This document shows, piece by piece, positions 27,860 to 37,441 of a stretch of DNA of 64,000 nucleotides. A program made the translations under genes and the position numbers. The notes under the pieces are model-generated. The model worked only from the letters and a program-made list of their open reading frames with translations, ran no database searches and had not been told where the DNA came from. The stretch spans positions 649,201 through 713,200 of the forward strand of contig NZ_LN811350.1 of NCBI RefSeq assembly GCF_001006805.1. The letters run 5' to 3'. This DNA comes from Microvirga massiliensis (GTDB lineage: Bacteria; Pseudomonadota; Alphaproteobacteria; Rhizobiales; Beijerinckiaceae). The stretch's first letter is position 1, and each line of letters begins with the position of its first letter.

Positions 27860-28222
27860 ATGGCCCGGGTTCTTCTGGTCGATGACGAGGAGCCGGTTCG
27901 CGCGCTTCTGAAACGCGGCCTCGAGATGGACGGACATGTGGTCACCACGGCCAGCGATGGCGGAGACGGGCTCGATCGCCTGCGCGAGAATCCGGGCTCC
28001 TTCGAGGTTCTCGTGACCGACATCAGGATGCCGGTCATGGACGGGATCGCCCTCGCGCTGGCCGCGAAGCGCGACGAGCCGGCTCTCGAGATCATCCTGA
28101 TGACGGGCTTTGCGGATCAGAGAGAGCGCGCCAAGAATCTCGAGGTGATCGTCGCCGACGTGCTCACTAAGCCGTTCGGCCTTGCGGATCTGAGAAATGC
28201 CGTCGCAAGGCTCGTGAGCTGA
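27860..28222 (+). CDS. cpdR: Single-domain response regulator CpdR
   Basis: This 120-residue receiver domain stands alone, with acidic residues at 8-9, phosphoacceptor Asp54 (VTDIRMPVMDG) and Lys104 (TKPF). Length and the LMTGFADQRERA segment match CpdR, which in its unphosphorylated form primes the ClpXP protease for cell-cycle substrates such as PdeA in alphaproteobacteria. It is placed after hpt as in related genomes, and its regulators are not nearby. Confidence 0.88.
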   Translation: MARVLLVDDEEPVRALLKRGLEMDGHVVTTASDGGDGLDRLRENPGSFEVLVTDIRMPVMDGIALALAAKRDEPALEIILMTGFADQRERAKNLEVIVADVLTKPFGLADLRNAVARLVS

Positions 28223-28238
28223 AGATCTCCGGTGATGT

Positions 28239-28745
28239 TCAGGCGTTGAGCCACCATATCGATGCGTTCAGGGCGGTCGCGTAGCAAACCCATGCTGCGT
28301 AGGGGACGAGAAGCCATCCGCTCAATGGATCGACATTCATGAAAGCACGGACCGTTGCCGCGATGGCGAGGAGAAGAAGCAGGATGACGATGAGCCCGGC
28401 GGCAGGGCTCTGCAATGCGAAGAATGCGAATGACCAAACGGTATTCAGAGCAAGCTGAATGGAAAATGCCAGAATGGCATTCCGCCGGTCCCGGCCCGTT
28501 TGCACGAGCGCGAGAATGCGCCACGCTGCGAGCCCCATCATCGCATAGAGCACCGTCCAGACGGGTGCGAAGACCCAGTTGGGCGGCGTGAAGGCAGGTT
28601 TCTCGAGCCCTGCGTACCAGGTCGGGATGTTCGGCGTCGTTGCGACACTGCCGAGAAAACCAGCGCCAACGACCATCAGCCCAGCCAAGAGGGCGTTCCG
28701 GCCGGGATCAGCGGGTCGTGGATTGAGCGGAGGTGTGTTGCGCAA
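28239..28745 (-). CDS. TspO/MBR family membrane protein
   Basis: This 168-residue protein has five membrane helices and the TspO hallmarks KPAFTPPNWVFAPVWTVLY and LALNTVWSFAFF. TspO binds porphyrins and cholesterol-like ligands and moderates tetrapyrrole or stress responses. The start is a TTG at 28745 with AGGGAA a few bases upstream, since no in-frame ATG keeps the first helix. It is convergent with cpdR. Confidence 0.88.
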   Translation of the reverse strand: MRNTPPLNPRPADPGRNALLAGLMVVGAGFLGSVATTPNIPTWYAGLEKPAFTPPNWVFAPVWTVLYAMMGLAAWRILALVQTGRDRRNAILAFSIQLALNTVWSFAFFALQSPAAGLIVILLLLLAIAATVRAFMNVDPLSGWLLVPYAAWVCYATALNASIWWLNA

Positions 28746-28926
28746 CTGATCGGTTCCCTGTGCGATGGCAAGTTCACTCGGATGTGTTCCGGTGTCCTGC
28801 GCCGATATAGGGCGCCAGATCGGGCTACCGCCTGCGTGTCCATTCCACCGCCTCGTCAGCCAAGCATGCTAGGACATTACCGCGATGCGGCGACGGCAAA
28901 GTGGCCCACAAACGCGAGGAGCCTTC

Positions 28927-30087
28927 ATGAGCAGCGATCCAGCCTGGACTAAGCGCAGCCTCGTCGCACAGGCGCTCGGGAAGGTCGATCCTCAAACGCG
29001 CGCGGTCGTTCCACCGATTCACGTTGCTACGACCTATATCCGCGATCCCGACAACAGCTATTCCTCGGGATACATTTACGGCCGCCCCGACAATGCCACC
29101 GTTCGCGATGCGGAAGCCGTGATCGCGATGCTGGAGGATGCGTCGGGTGGGGCTCTCCTCTTCGGATCCGGCATGGCCGCGGCCATCGCGCTATTCCTGT
29201 CGCTCGCGCCGGGAGACCACGTCGTCGCTTCGCGGGTCATGTACTGGGCCCTCCGGAACTGGCTGGCCGGAGAAGGGGCCCGCTTCGGGCTTGCCATCGA
29301 TTTTGTCGAAACCGACAATCTCGATCAGTTGCGGAAAGCCGTGGTTCCAGGCCGCACCAAGCTGGTCTGGGTCGAAACCCCATCGAACCCGCTCTGGACG
29401 ATCACCGACATCGCGTCTGCCGCCGAGATCGCGCACGCCGCCGGCGCTCGCCTTGCGGTGGATTCGACAGCCGCCTCTCCGATCCACACGCGCCCCCTCG
29501 CACTGGGAGCGGACATCGTGATGCATGCCGCCACGAAGGTGCTCAACGGGCATTCGGACGTGGTCGCTGGCGCCCTGGTGGCCGCCCGCGCCGACCCGTT
29601 CTGGGAAAAGATCACGGCCGTTCGCCGGACTCATGGCGCCATTCTGGGTCCGTTCGAGGCCTTCCTGCTCCTGCGCGGAATGCGCACGCTTCCCCTGCGC
29701 GCAGCCGCGCAATCCAGGAGCGCGCTGGCGCTGGCGGAGCGGCTTTCCGCGCATCCGCACGTCGCGCGCGTTTTGTATCCGGGCCTGCCGCAGCACCCCC
29801 ATCACAATGTCGCGGCACGGCAGATGGAGGGAGGTTTCGGCTACATGCTCTCGATCCAGGTCATCGGCGGCGAGACGGCGGCGATCGGCACAGCAGCCCG
29901 GGTCCGGCTCTGGAAACGTGCGACTTCGCTCGGCGGGGTTGAAAGCCTCATCGAGCATCGGGCCTCGATCGAGGGAACGGGTTCTCCCTGTCCACCGGAT
30001 CTGCTACGCCTTTCGACCGGGATTGAGGATCCGGAGGATCTCTACTGGGACCTCGATGAAGCGCTTCGGGCCGCGCATTCCGGATAA
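28927..30087 (+). CDS. Cystathionine gamma-synthase/lyase family PLP enzyme
   Basis: This 386-residue enzyme belongs to the Cys/Met metabolism PLP family, with the cofactor Lys204 in MHAATKVLNGHSD and the YGRPDNATVRDAE segment near the N-terminus. Members make or break cystathionine, O-acetylhomoserine or related thioethers. The exact reaction cannot be set by eye. The ATG at 28927 has GAGGAGCC just upstream and matches the family start. It stands alone. Confidence 0.85.
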   Translation: MSSDPAWTKRSLVAQALGKVDPQTRAVVPPIHVATTYIRDPDNSYSSGYIYGRPDNATVRDAEAVIAMLEDASGGALLFGSGMAAAIALFLSLAPGDHVVASRVMYWALRNWLAGEGARFGLAIDFVETDNLDQLRKAVVPGRTKLVWVETPSNPLWTITDIASAAEIAHAAGARLAVDSTAASPIHTRPLALGADIVMHAATKVLNGHSDVVAGALVAARADPFWEKITAVRRTHGAILGPFEAFLLLRGMRTLPLRAAAQSRSALALAERLSAHPHVARVLYPGLPQHPHHNVAARQMEGGFGYMLSIQVIGGETAAIGTAARVRLWKRATSLGGVESLIEHRASIEGTGSPCPPDLLRLSTGIEDPEDLYWDLDEALRAAHSG

Positions 30088-30121
30088 TGCGGAGTGGGAC
30101 CCAGAAGATCGCGATGGGGTT

Positions 30122-31648
30122 CTATCCCGCTGCGGCAAGTCTCGCGGCGGGAGCGGACGCCGTCGCGTCGGAGAGCGCTCGCGCGGCGTCCGCCAGGATC
30201 GTGAGCGCAACCTGATCAACCGGCATCGGTCGCCCGAAATAGTAGCCCTGAACCTCGTCGCAGCCGAGCGACTTCAGAAAGCTCGCCTGCGCGCCGGTTT
30301 CGACGCCCTCGGCCGTGATCCGCAGACGCAAGGAGCGTCCGAGCGACATGATCGCCTGCAGGACTTCCACGACCTGGCGGTCCTCGCCGTCGAGCGCATC
30401 CGTGAAGGAACGATCGATCTTGATCTTGTCGAACGGAAACTTCCAGAGATAGCTGAGGCTCGAATATCCGGTTCCGAAATCGTCGAGGACGATCGCGACG
30501 CCGAGCGCTTTCAAGGTCCGCAACTCGCCGAGGATTGACGCATCATCCTTGAGGATCAGGCCTTCCGTGATCTCGAGTTCGAGACGATCGGCGCGCAGCC
30601 CGCTCTCGCCGAGTGCATCCCGAACGCGACGGCTCATATGTCCCGCGCTGAATTGCGCGGGCGACAGGTTGACGGCGATCGACAGGTGGTCCGGCCAATG
30701 TGCCGCCAGCATGCAGGCGCGCCGCAGGACCCAATCCCCGATTTCGACGATCAGGCCCATCTCCTCGGCGACCGGAATGAATTTCACCGGCGGAATGAAG
30801 CCTCCCTGACCATCCGGCATCCGCAGCAAGGCCTCGAACCCGGCCAGCCTATTGCTGCCGGCCCGGAAGAGAGGTTGGAAGTGCAAGTCGAAGCCGCCCT
30901 TCTCGAGGGTTTCCCGGATCTTGACCTCGAGCTCGCGCCGTTCCTGCAGGGCGCGTTCGAAGCTCTTCTCGAAAAGCGTGAAACCGCTTCCGGTCCCGAG
31001 GCAGGCACGGTCGAGCGCGAGGCCGGCGGCTTTCAGGAGGTGAGCTGCTTCCTCGGAATCGCCCGGAGCGAGAGCTACGCCGATCCGCGCCGAGAGCATC
31101 ACCTCGTGACCGTTCAGGCGTTGCGGCTGCGAGATCGCTTCCAGCAGGGTCGCCGCGAAGGAGGCGGCATCCTGCACATTGCGGAGACCCAGGCGGGCGA
31201 CGGCGAAATTGTCGCCCGACAGGCGCGCGACGATGGCGTTGGATCCCGAAACCCGCTCCAAAGCCCGCGCCGTGAGGCGAATGATGGTGTCGCCGGCTGC
31301 ATTTCCGAGCAGATCGTTCACGTCCCGTACGCCTTCGAGATCGATGGCGAAGACCGCGATGTGCTCATGTGGTCTGCGGCGCGTCATGGCGCCGCGCAAC
31401 ACGTCGAGAAAATGCGGCCGGTTGAACAGGCCGGTCATGACCTCGTGATGCTCGAAGAACCGGGCACGGGCCAGGGCTGCCGCGGCGCGCCGTTGCTGCA
31501 GAAAGGCCATGAAAAGACCCGCGATGGCGATCGTCCCGAGGGTAACGATGGCCGCGAAGGACGGGCCGGGCAGGGTGAGGGCGTCCGCGCGGGCAATCTC
31601 GCACGAAGCCAGCCATGCGATGCAGTCGGTCGGGATGGAGTGTCTCAC
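30122..31648 (-). CDS. GGDEF-EAL protein; probable c-di-GMP phosphodiesterase with degenerate GGDEF
   Basis: This 508-residue protein has one membrane helix (about 31-50), a GGDEF-like domain (65-225) whose signature is changed to SGDNF (144-148), and an EAL domain (about 240-490). The EAL domain keeps EALLR (272-276), DDFGTGYSSL and KIDRSF, so c-di-GMP hydrolysis is likely while cyclase activity is unlikely. The degenerate GGDEF may act as a GTP sensor, as in other such hybrids. It starts at a GTG at 31648. There is no evident operon partner. Confidence 0.85.
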   Translation of the reverse strand: MRHSIPTDCIAWLASCEIARADALTLPGPSFAAIVTLGTIAIAGLFMAFLQQRRAAAALARARFFEHHEVMTGLFNRPHFLDVLRGAMTRRRPHEHIAVFAIDLEGVRDVNDLLGNAAGDTIIRLTARALERVSGSNAIVARLSGDNFAVARLGLRNVQDAASFAATLLEAISQPQRLNGHEVMLSARIGVALAPGDSEEAAHLLKAAGLALDRACLGTGSGFTLFEKSFERALQERRELEVKIRETLEKGGFDLHFQPLFRAGSNRLAGFEALLRMPDGQGGFIPPVKFIPVAEEMGLIVEIGDWVLRRACMLAAHWPDHLSIAVNLSPAQFSAGHMSRRVRDALGESGLRADRLELEITEGLILKDDASILGELRTLKALGVAIVLDDFGTGYSSLSYLWKFPFDKIKIDRSFTDALDGEDRQVVEVLQAIMSLGRSLRLRITAEGVETGAQASFLKSLGCDEVQGYYFGRPMPVDQVALTILADAARALSDATASAPAARLAAAG

Positions 31649-31781
31649 GCGCGGACGGATGCCTCGTTTCGGGCAGCACTCTGAGTGTCTGGGCGTTAGA
31701 AAAGCTTGAAATGCTTTGGTGAACCGGTCGTCACCGGATTCTCGAGAAAGCGTCGAATCTCCGTGCGCTACGCACGCCTGC

Positions 31782-33839
31782 TCAGACGGCTCTACGGCGA
31801 GACCCGCGTGCGTGCTGCAATGTCGGAGACGAGGAGGGCCAATCCGTTTCCGGATCGTGTGGCCAAGCCTTCCCGATCACGCGGACGATGTCTTTCATGA
31901 TCGCGTCGAGGGCGTAATCCTTGGGCGTGTAGACCGCAGCAACACCCATATTGCGCAGAACGAGCTCGTCCTCGGCTGAAATGATGCCGCCGACGACGAG
32001 CGGAACATGATCGAGGCCTTCGAGCCGCATGCGAGAGCGCACTTCCCGCACCAGCGGAACGTGCGAGCCCGACAGGATCGAGAGCCCGACGACATGCGCG
32101 CCGGCTTCTCGGGCGCGCGCCACGATCTCGGCGGGAGTCTGGCGAATGCCGTCATAGGACACATCCATCCCGACATCGCGGGCGCGCAAGGCAATCTGTT
32201 CGGCCCCGTTCGAGTGGCCGTCGAGACCCGGCTTGCCGACCGTCAGGCGCGGCGTCTCCCCGATGGTCTGAGCGAGATCCGAGACGAGCATCCGGATCTC
32301 TTCGGTCCCGCCGGGGCTCACGGTCTCTGGTGTGACACCGGTGGGCGCGCGATACTCGCCGAAGACGCGTCGCAGGGTTTCGCCCCACTCGCCCGTGGTC
32401 ACGCCGGCGGTCGCACAGGCGATCGAGGGCGGCATGATGGACGTCCCCTCACGGGCCGCTGTCTCCAGGGCCTCGAGGGCAGCAGCGACACGGGCTTCGT
32501 CCCGGCTGCTCCGCCAGGCTCGGATGCGGTGGACCGCCTCCATCTCCACGGCTTCTGGTACGGTCAGGGTCGTACCCTCTCCCGAGGTCAGGGGCGATGG
32601 CTCTCCTTCCATGAAACGGTTCACGCCGACGACAACCTGCTCGCCGGCCTCGATGGCCGCGAGCCGCCGCGCGTTCGACTCGACGAGCGAACGCTTGAGA
32701 TAGCCGGACTCTACTCCGGCGATCGCCCCGCCTCGCGCCTGCAGGGCGCGCAACTCGGCACGAACCTCGTCCTTGAGACGTGCGACCTTGGCTTCGATCA
32801 CATGCGAGCCGTCGAAAAGGTCGTCATGCTCGAGCAGGTCGGTCTCGAAGGCGAGGATCTGCTGCATGCGCAACGACCATTGCTGATCCCAGGGGCGCGG
32901 AAGGCCGAGCGCCTCGTTCCAGGCGGGGAGCTGCACGGCGCGTGCGCGGGCCTTCTTCGACAGGGTGACCGCGAGCATCTCGATCAGGATGCGGTGGATG
33001 TTGTTCTCGGGCTGCTGCTCGGTCAGTCCGAGCGAGTTGACCTGGACACCGTAGCGGAACATCCGCTTGCGCGGATCCGTGACGCCATAGCGCTCACGCG
33101 TGATCTCCTCCCAGAGTTCCGCGAAGGCGCGCATCTTGCAGATCTCGGTCACGAAACGCATGCCGGCATTCACGAAGAACGAGATGCGGCCCACGACCTC
33201 TGCGAAGACCTCGTCGTCGATCCCGGCTTCGCGAACGCCGTCGAGGACCGCGATCGCCGTGCCGAGTGCATAGGAGAGCTCCTGGACCGGCGTCGCGCCT
33301 GCCTCCTGCAGATGGTAGGAGCAGACATTCATCGGGTTCCACTTCGGCATCTCGCGCGTCGTGAACAGGATCACGTCCCGGGTGAGCCGCATGGATGGCT
33401 CGGGCGGAAACACGTATGTGCCGCGCGAGAGATATTCCTTGATGATGTCGTTCTGCGTCGTGCCCTGGAGCGCCGCGCGCGGCACGCCCTGCTCGTCGGC
33501 GACCGCGATGTAGAGCGCCAGAAGCCATGCGGCCGTCGCATTGATCGTCATCGACGTATTCATCGTCTCAAGGGGGATCCCCTCGAAGAGCGTGCGCATG
33601 TCGCCGATATGGGCGATCGAGACGCCGACCTTTCCGACCTCTCCGCGGGCGAGCTCATGATCCGGGTCGTATCCCGTCTGGGTCGGGAGGTCGAAGGCGA
33701 CAGACAGGCCGGTCTGGCCCTTGGCGAGATTGCGCCGGTAGAGGGTATTGGACTCCGCAGCCGTGGAATGGCCGGCATAGGTGCGAAAAATCCAGGGCCT
33801 GTCCCTCTGGGGGCGGGGCTCGCCTGCAGCTTCGCTCAT
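31782..33839 (-). CDS. ecm: Ethylmalonyl-CoA mutase
   Basis: This 685-residue cobalamin-dependent mutase turns ethylmalonyl-CoA to methylsuccinyl-CoA in the ethylmalonyl-CoA pathway. It has the substrate-binding TIM barrel (TYAGHSTAAESNTLYRR, FDLPTQTGYDPD) and the C-terminal B12 domain with Asp540-x-His542-x-x-Gly545. The wording of the barrel matches MeaA/Ecm of Methylobacterium rather than the longer methylmalonyl-CoA mutases, and location beside ccr supports this. The ATG at 33839 (MSEAAGEP) is chosen over longer upstream starts. It is divergent from ccr. Confidence 0.9.
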   Translation of the reverse strand: MSEAAGEPRPQRDRPWIFRTYAGHSTAAESNTLYRRNLAKGQTGLSVAFDLPTQTGYDPDHELARGEVGKVGVSIAHIGDMRTLFEGIPLETMNTSMTINATAAWLLALYIAVADEQGVPRAALQGTTQNDIIKEYLSRGTYVFPPEPSMRLTRDVILFTTREMPKWNPMNVCSYHLQEAGATPVQELSYALGTAIAVLDGVREAGIDDEVFAEVVGRISFFVNAGMRFVTEICKMRAFAELWEEITRERYGVTDPRKRMFRYGVQVNSLGLTEQQPENNIHRILIEMLAVTLSKKARARAVQLPAWNEALGLPRPWDQQWSLRMQQILAFETDLLEHDDLFDGSHVIEAKVARLKDEVRAELRALQARGGAIAGVESGYLKRSLVESNARRLAAIEAGEQVVVGVNRFMEGEPSPLTSGEGTTLTVPEAVEMEAVHRIRAWRSSRDEARVAAALEALETAAREGTSIMPPSIACATAGVTTGEWGETLRRVFGEYRAPTGVTPETVSPGGTEEIRMLVSDLAQTIGETPRLTVGKPGLDGHSNGAEQIALRARDVGMDVSYDGIRQTPAEIVARAREAGAHVVGLSILSGSHVPLVREVRSRMRLEGLDHVPLVVGGIISAEDELVLRNMGVAAVYTPKDYALDAIMKDIVRVIGKAWPHDPETDWPSSSPTLQHARGSRRRAV

Positions 33840-34052
33840 CCGGCCTCTCCCTCGTTCAGGATTCTTTGTGCAATGCAGAATCACACATCTTCGTTCCGGC
33901 TGCATCCCAGCGGCCACGTTTTCTCACGCCGAGAGGAAACAAGCCTTGCCGCTGGAGCGTTGCCGCCCGGAGGGTAGAGTAACGTTGATGTTGCGGCGCG
34001 AAAAGGCCGTGCTACTCTCTTCGACCGATCTCCCCTGGAGCAAGAGGCCGTC
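33840..34052. promoter_or_regulatory. Divergent promoter region of ecm and ccr
   Basis: These 213 bases must drive both genes. An inverted repeat, AGAGTA (33976-33981) and TACTCT (34013-34018), encloses 31 bases near the ccr start. TTGCCGC occurs twice close together at about 33946-33967. I cannot assign a regulator; in Methylobacterium a TetR protein controls ccr, but no such gene is in the window. Confidence 0.4.
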
Positions 34053-35327
34053 ATGACTGCACAGGCTCTCCGAAAAGTCCCCAGTCCCAAGGATCTGTAC
34101 GAGGTCGGAGAGGTTCCACCCCTGGGTCATGTCCCGGCCAACATGTATGCCTGGGTCATCCGGAGGGAGCGTCATGGACCGCCGGAGACGTCGATGCAGG
34201 TCGAGGTCGTGCCGACCTGGCAGATCGGGGATGACGAGGTCCTCGTCTTCGTGATGGCAGCCGGCGTCAACTATAACGGGATCTGGGCGGGCCTCGGCGA
34301 GCCGATATCCCCCCTCGACGTGCACAAGCAGCCTTATCACATCGCGGGCTCGGACGCTTCGGGGATCGTTTGGGCGGTCGGTTCCAAGGTAAAGCGTTGG
34401 AAGGTGGGAGACGAGGTCGTCGTCCACTGCAACCAGGATGACGGCGACGATGAGGAGTGCAACGGCGGCGATCCGATGTTCTCCCCCTCTCAGAGGATCT
34501 GGGGCTACGAGACGCCGGACGGGTCCTTCGCGCAGTTCTGTCGCGTCCAGTCGCGGCAGCTCATGCAGCGTCCGCGGCACCTGACCTGGGAGGAGAGCGC
34601 CTGCTACACGCTGACTCTCGCGACTGCCTACCGCATGCTGTTCGGGCATTCGCCGCACAGGCTGAAGCCTGGCGACAACGTGCTCGTCTGGGGCGCATCG
34701 GGCGGCCTGGGGGTCTTCGGCGTGCAGCTCTGTGCGGCGGCCGGCGCCAACGCGATCGGGATCATCTCGGACGAGTCAAAGCGCGATTACGTGCTCTCCC
34801 ATGGCGCAAAAGGCGTGATCAACCGCAAGGAGTTCGAATGCTGGGGGCAACTCCCAAAGGTCAACTCACCCGAATATGCCGCCTGGACGAAGGAGGCCCG
34901 GCGTTTCGGAAAGGCGATCTGGGACATCACCGGCAAGAAGGATGTCGATATCGTCTTCGAGCATCCCGGCGAGCAGACTTTCCCGGTTTCGACGCTGGTC
35001 GTGAAGCGGGGCGGAATGGTGGTGTTCTGCGCCGGAACGACTGGGTTCAATCTCACCTTCGATGCCCGTTACGTGTGGATGCGCCAAAAGCGGATCCAGG
35101 GCTCGCATTTCGCTCATCTCAAGCAGGCCGCCGCAGCGAATCAATTCGTGGTCGACCGCCGCATCGATCCCTGCATGAGCGAGGTTTTCCCGTGGGATCG
35201 CATTCCCGTCGCGCATACGAAGATGTGGAAGAACCAGCACGCGCCGGGCAACATGGCGGTTCTCGTGAATGCACCGCGCACGGGGCTTCGCACCTTCGAT
35301 GACGTGATCGAGGCCGGGGCGGCATAG
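34053..35327 (+). CDS. ccr: Crotonyl-CoA carboxylase/reductase
   Basis: This 424-residue MDR-family enzyme reductively carboxylates crotonyl-CoA to ethylmalonyl-CoA with NADPH and CO2, the defining step of the ethylmalonyl-CoA pathway. The nucleotide-binding VWGASGGLGVFGVQL lies near 212-226, and HCNQDDGDDEECNGGDPM is a hallmark insertion of Ccr. The C-terminal PWDRIPVAHTKMWKNQH also matches. A GCAAGAGG ribosome binding site precedes the ATG. It is divergent from ecm, and mcd lies 12 kb downstream. Confidence 0.94.
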   Translation: MTAQALRKVPSPKDLYEVGEVPPLGHVPANMYAWVIRRERHGPPETSMQVEVVPTWQIGDDEVLVFVMAAGVNYNGIWAGLGEPISPLDVHKQPYHIAGSDASGIVWAVGSKVKRWKVGDEVVVHCNQDDGDDEECNGGDPMFSPSQRIWGYETPDGSFAQFCRVQSRQLMQRPRHLTWEESACYTLTLATAYRMLFGHSPHRLKPGDNVLVWGASGGLGVFGVQLCAAAGANAIGIISDESKRDYVLSHGAKGVINRKEFECWGQLPKVNSPEYAAWTKEARRFGKAIWDITGKKDVDIVFEHPGEQTFPVSTLVVKRGGMVVFCAGTTGFNLTFDARYVWMRQKRIQGSHFAHLKQAAAANQFVVDRRIDPCMSEVFPWDRIPVAHTKMWKNQHAPGNMAVLVNAPRTGLRTFDDVIEAGAA

Positions 35328-35428
35328 GCGAGGAACGATTCGCCTTCGCGTGTGGTCGTTGCTGGCTGGGGTCGACGCAATCCAGCGGCGCTGTCCCGCA
35401 GGAATAAAACGCCTCTGGTCTGCGCAAC

Positions 35429-36316
35429 TCAGGGAGTCTTCACCGCATCCGGGAATTGCGGTGCTTCTACTTGGGCGAGGCGCCGTCGTTTCGCTGCGAT
35501 CAACGTGCCGTTGTACTCGCCGCCAAACAGAAAGATGGCCGCCAGGGTGTAGAGAAACACGAGCGCGACCATGGCCGTCGCTAGACCGCCATAGGTCGAA
35601 GCGTAGGCGCCCGGATAGTGATCGAGATACCACCCGAAACCGAGGCCTCCCAGGATCCACAAGCACAGGGTGATGGCGGCGCCGGGCAGCACCGCGGCGA
35701 AACTTCGGCGGCCTGCGGGAATGAATTTATGCGCCAGAAGGAGCGCGATCACGATGAGGATCGTTGCGACGCCAATGCGCAGGAAGTCCACGACGTCGGA
35801 GAACCGGGCAAGGGCCGGAATCCAGTAGATGATTCCGCGCCACACCAATGGCCCCAGCACGACGAGGACCGCGAAGGCGAGCATCACGAAGGCGCCGCCG
35901 AGAACGAACACGATCGATTCGAGGCGCGTGAGCCACCATGGTCGAGTCTCCCGCAACCCATAGGCGCGATTCAGGCCGACACGTAGGCTCTCCACGCCGC
36001 TCGAGGCGAAATACACGGCGAGCACCGCGCCGAGCGTTAGGACACCGCTGCGGCGCACGGTCAGGATCGTATGAACTTCCTGGGCGATTGGCTCGGCGAT
36101 CTCGCGCGGCCAAGCCTCCAGAATGATATCGGCGGCCTCGTCAGCGAGAGATCCCGACCCGACCAGGCTGGCAAGAGCCGTGATCAGGATCAGGAAAGGG
36201 AACAGCGACATCAGGATCGACAGCGCGATGTGGCTCGCGATGGCCCACGAGTCGTGAAAGACGAAACGGTTGTAGGCGATCACAGCCAGTTCAAAACCGA
36301 TTCGCAGCCGTCTCAA
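35429..36316 (-). CDS. YihY/BrkB family membrane protein
   Basis: This 295-residue protein has six membrane segments and the YihY/BrkB hallmarks SHIALSILMSLFPFLILI and an AYGLRETRPWWLTRLES region. The family is of uncertain function, despite the old ribonuclease BN name. It starts at a TTG at 36316. It is convergent with ccr, about 100 bases apart, and the gene-poor stretch begins upstream of it. Confidence 0.85.
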   Translation of the reverse strand: MRRLRIGFELAVIAYNRFVFHDSWAIASHIALSILMSLFPFLILITALASLVGSGSLADEAADIILEAWPREIAEPIAQEVHTILTVRRSGVLTLGAVLAVYFASSGVESLRVGLNRAYGLRETRPWWLTRLESIVFVLGGAFVMLAFAVLVVLGPLVWRGIIYWIPALARFSDVVDFLRIGVATILIVIALLLAHKFIPAGRRSFAAVLPGAAITLCLWILGGLGFGWYLDHYPGAYASTYGGLATAMVALVFLYTLAAIFLFGGEYNGTLIAAKRRRLAQVEAPQFPDAVKTP

Positions 36317-37038
36317 GAGCTGGACCTTCCGGAATTTGCATCCACGACGATCACCCGCGCTGAGTGTCCTGCCGGTCCAATGTCCTTCGCAGGATCACTG
36401 TTCGAGCACCGGTTCCGCACCGGTATTCAGACTTGCCGCAACCGGCCTTCCCATACAAGAGAGGGGCTTCAGGCTCGTACCAGGGAAGCCGAATTCGCGC
36501 TCGCGGGCGCGCCGGGCCTGTCTCCTCTCGCCCCATAGCTCTCCCACAGAAGTTCAGCTTTCGATGCTGCATGAGTGGCGTTCCTGACGCGACCCCGGTC
36601 AGTTTGCAGGGGAGGAGCAGGTCGACGGGGAGGGCTTGGCGCTCACGATGAGGGTAGAGCATCGGATGCGGCAGCGGGTCCGGATCATGCTGGCCGCGAA
36701 GGGAAACGCGATGCGGGTTCTTCGTCGAACGGCGGTGGAGGGTATATTCGAGGAACCGTGGCCAAGTTGGCATTCGATCGCGGCGAGATCTGCTCGCGGC
36801 GCAGCTGACATCAGTATGCCTCGCCGGAGTCGGCCTTGGTCGTGATGATCGCGGTGTGCCACCGAGCGACCAAGCTTGGCCGGACTATCGGGGAGCGTTA
36901 CGGCCCCAGGGATTGTGCGATGGACTTGCCAGAAGATCCGGCGTCTGCCTAAGCGGCCAGCACAACACCGGATCGTCCTGCTTTGGCCATCGTCTGGTCG
37001 GTGTTCCGATCAGCGGCCCTTTGGACTTGATGGTGGGG
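36317..37038. other. Gene-poor stretch at the left edge of the catabolic island
   Basis: Over 720 bases I find no gene that I can support. Open frames of up to 140 codons occur on both strands, but none has a likely start with ribosome binding site, a steady codon pattern or a family that I recognise. Order changes here from ethylmalonyl-CoA genes to the amine/opine-type operon, so it could be a scarred insertion junction. I could not recognise transposase or integrase remnants. Confidence 0.5.
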
Positions 37039-37386
37039 TCAGCCCTTGACCGCCGTAACGACCACTTCGATCAGCGCACCACCTCCGAGATCGGCAACGC
37101 CGACCGTGGCACGCGCCGGCAGATGATCACCGAAGAATTCGGTCCAGACTGCATCCATTTCCTTCTTTTTCGAAAGATCCGTGACGAAGATCGATGCGGA
37201 CACGACCTTGGTCATGTCGGTTCCGGCTTCCTTCAGGTAGCCGGCGATCTTGCCAAGAATGCTGCGAGTCTGCTCGCTCATCGGCACGCTTGTGTCGTCG
37301 GCGATCGTGCCGCCGACATACACGAATCCGTTCGCTTCGACAGCGCGATGCATGATTGGCGTGCGGATGCTCCTCTTGATCGTCAT
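37039..37386 (-). CDS. RidA family imine/enamine deaminase
   Basis: This 115-residue protein matches RidA in length and pattern, with GGTIADDT near 25-32 and the conserved Arg92 in PARATVGV. RidA hydrolyses reactive imines and enamines released by PLP enzymes or amine oxidases. It is the last gene of the nine-gene operon, after two FAD oxidase subunits, which fits clearance of their imine products. A GGAGAG ribosome binding site precedes the ATG. Confidence 0.85.
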   Translation of the reverse strand: MTIKRSIRTPIMHRAVEANGFVYVGGTIADDTSVPMSEQTRSILGKIAGYLKEAGTDMTKVVSASIFVTDLSKKKEMDAVWTEFFGDHLPARATVGVADLGGGALIEVVVTAVKG

Positions 37387-37441
37387 CTCGTCTCTCCATC
37401 CTCTTTCGGGTCGCAGGGCATTCGGGTTGTAAAAGCGTTCA

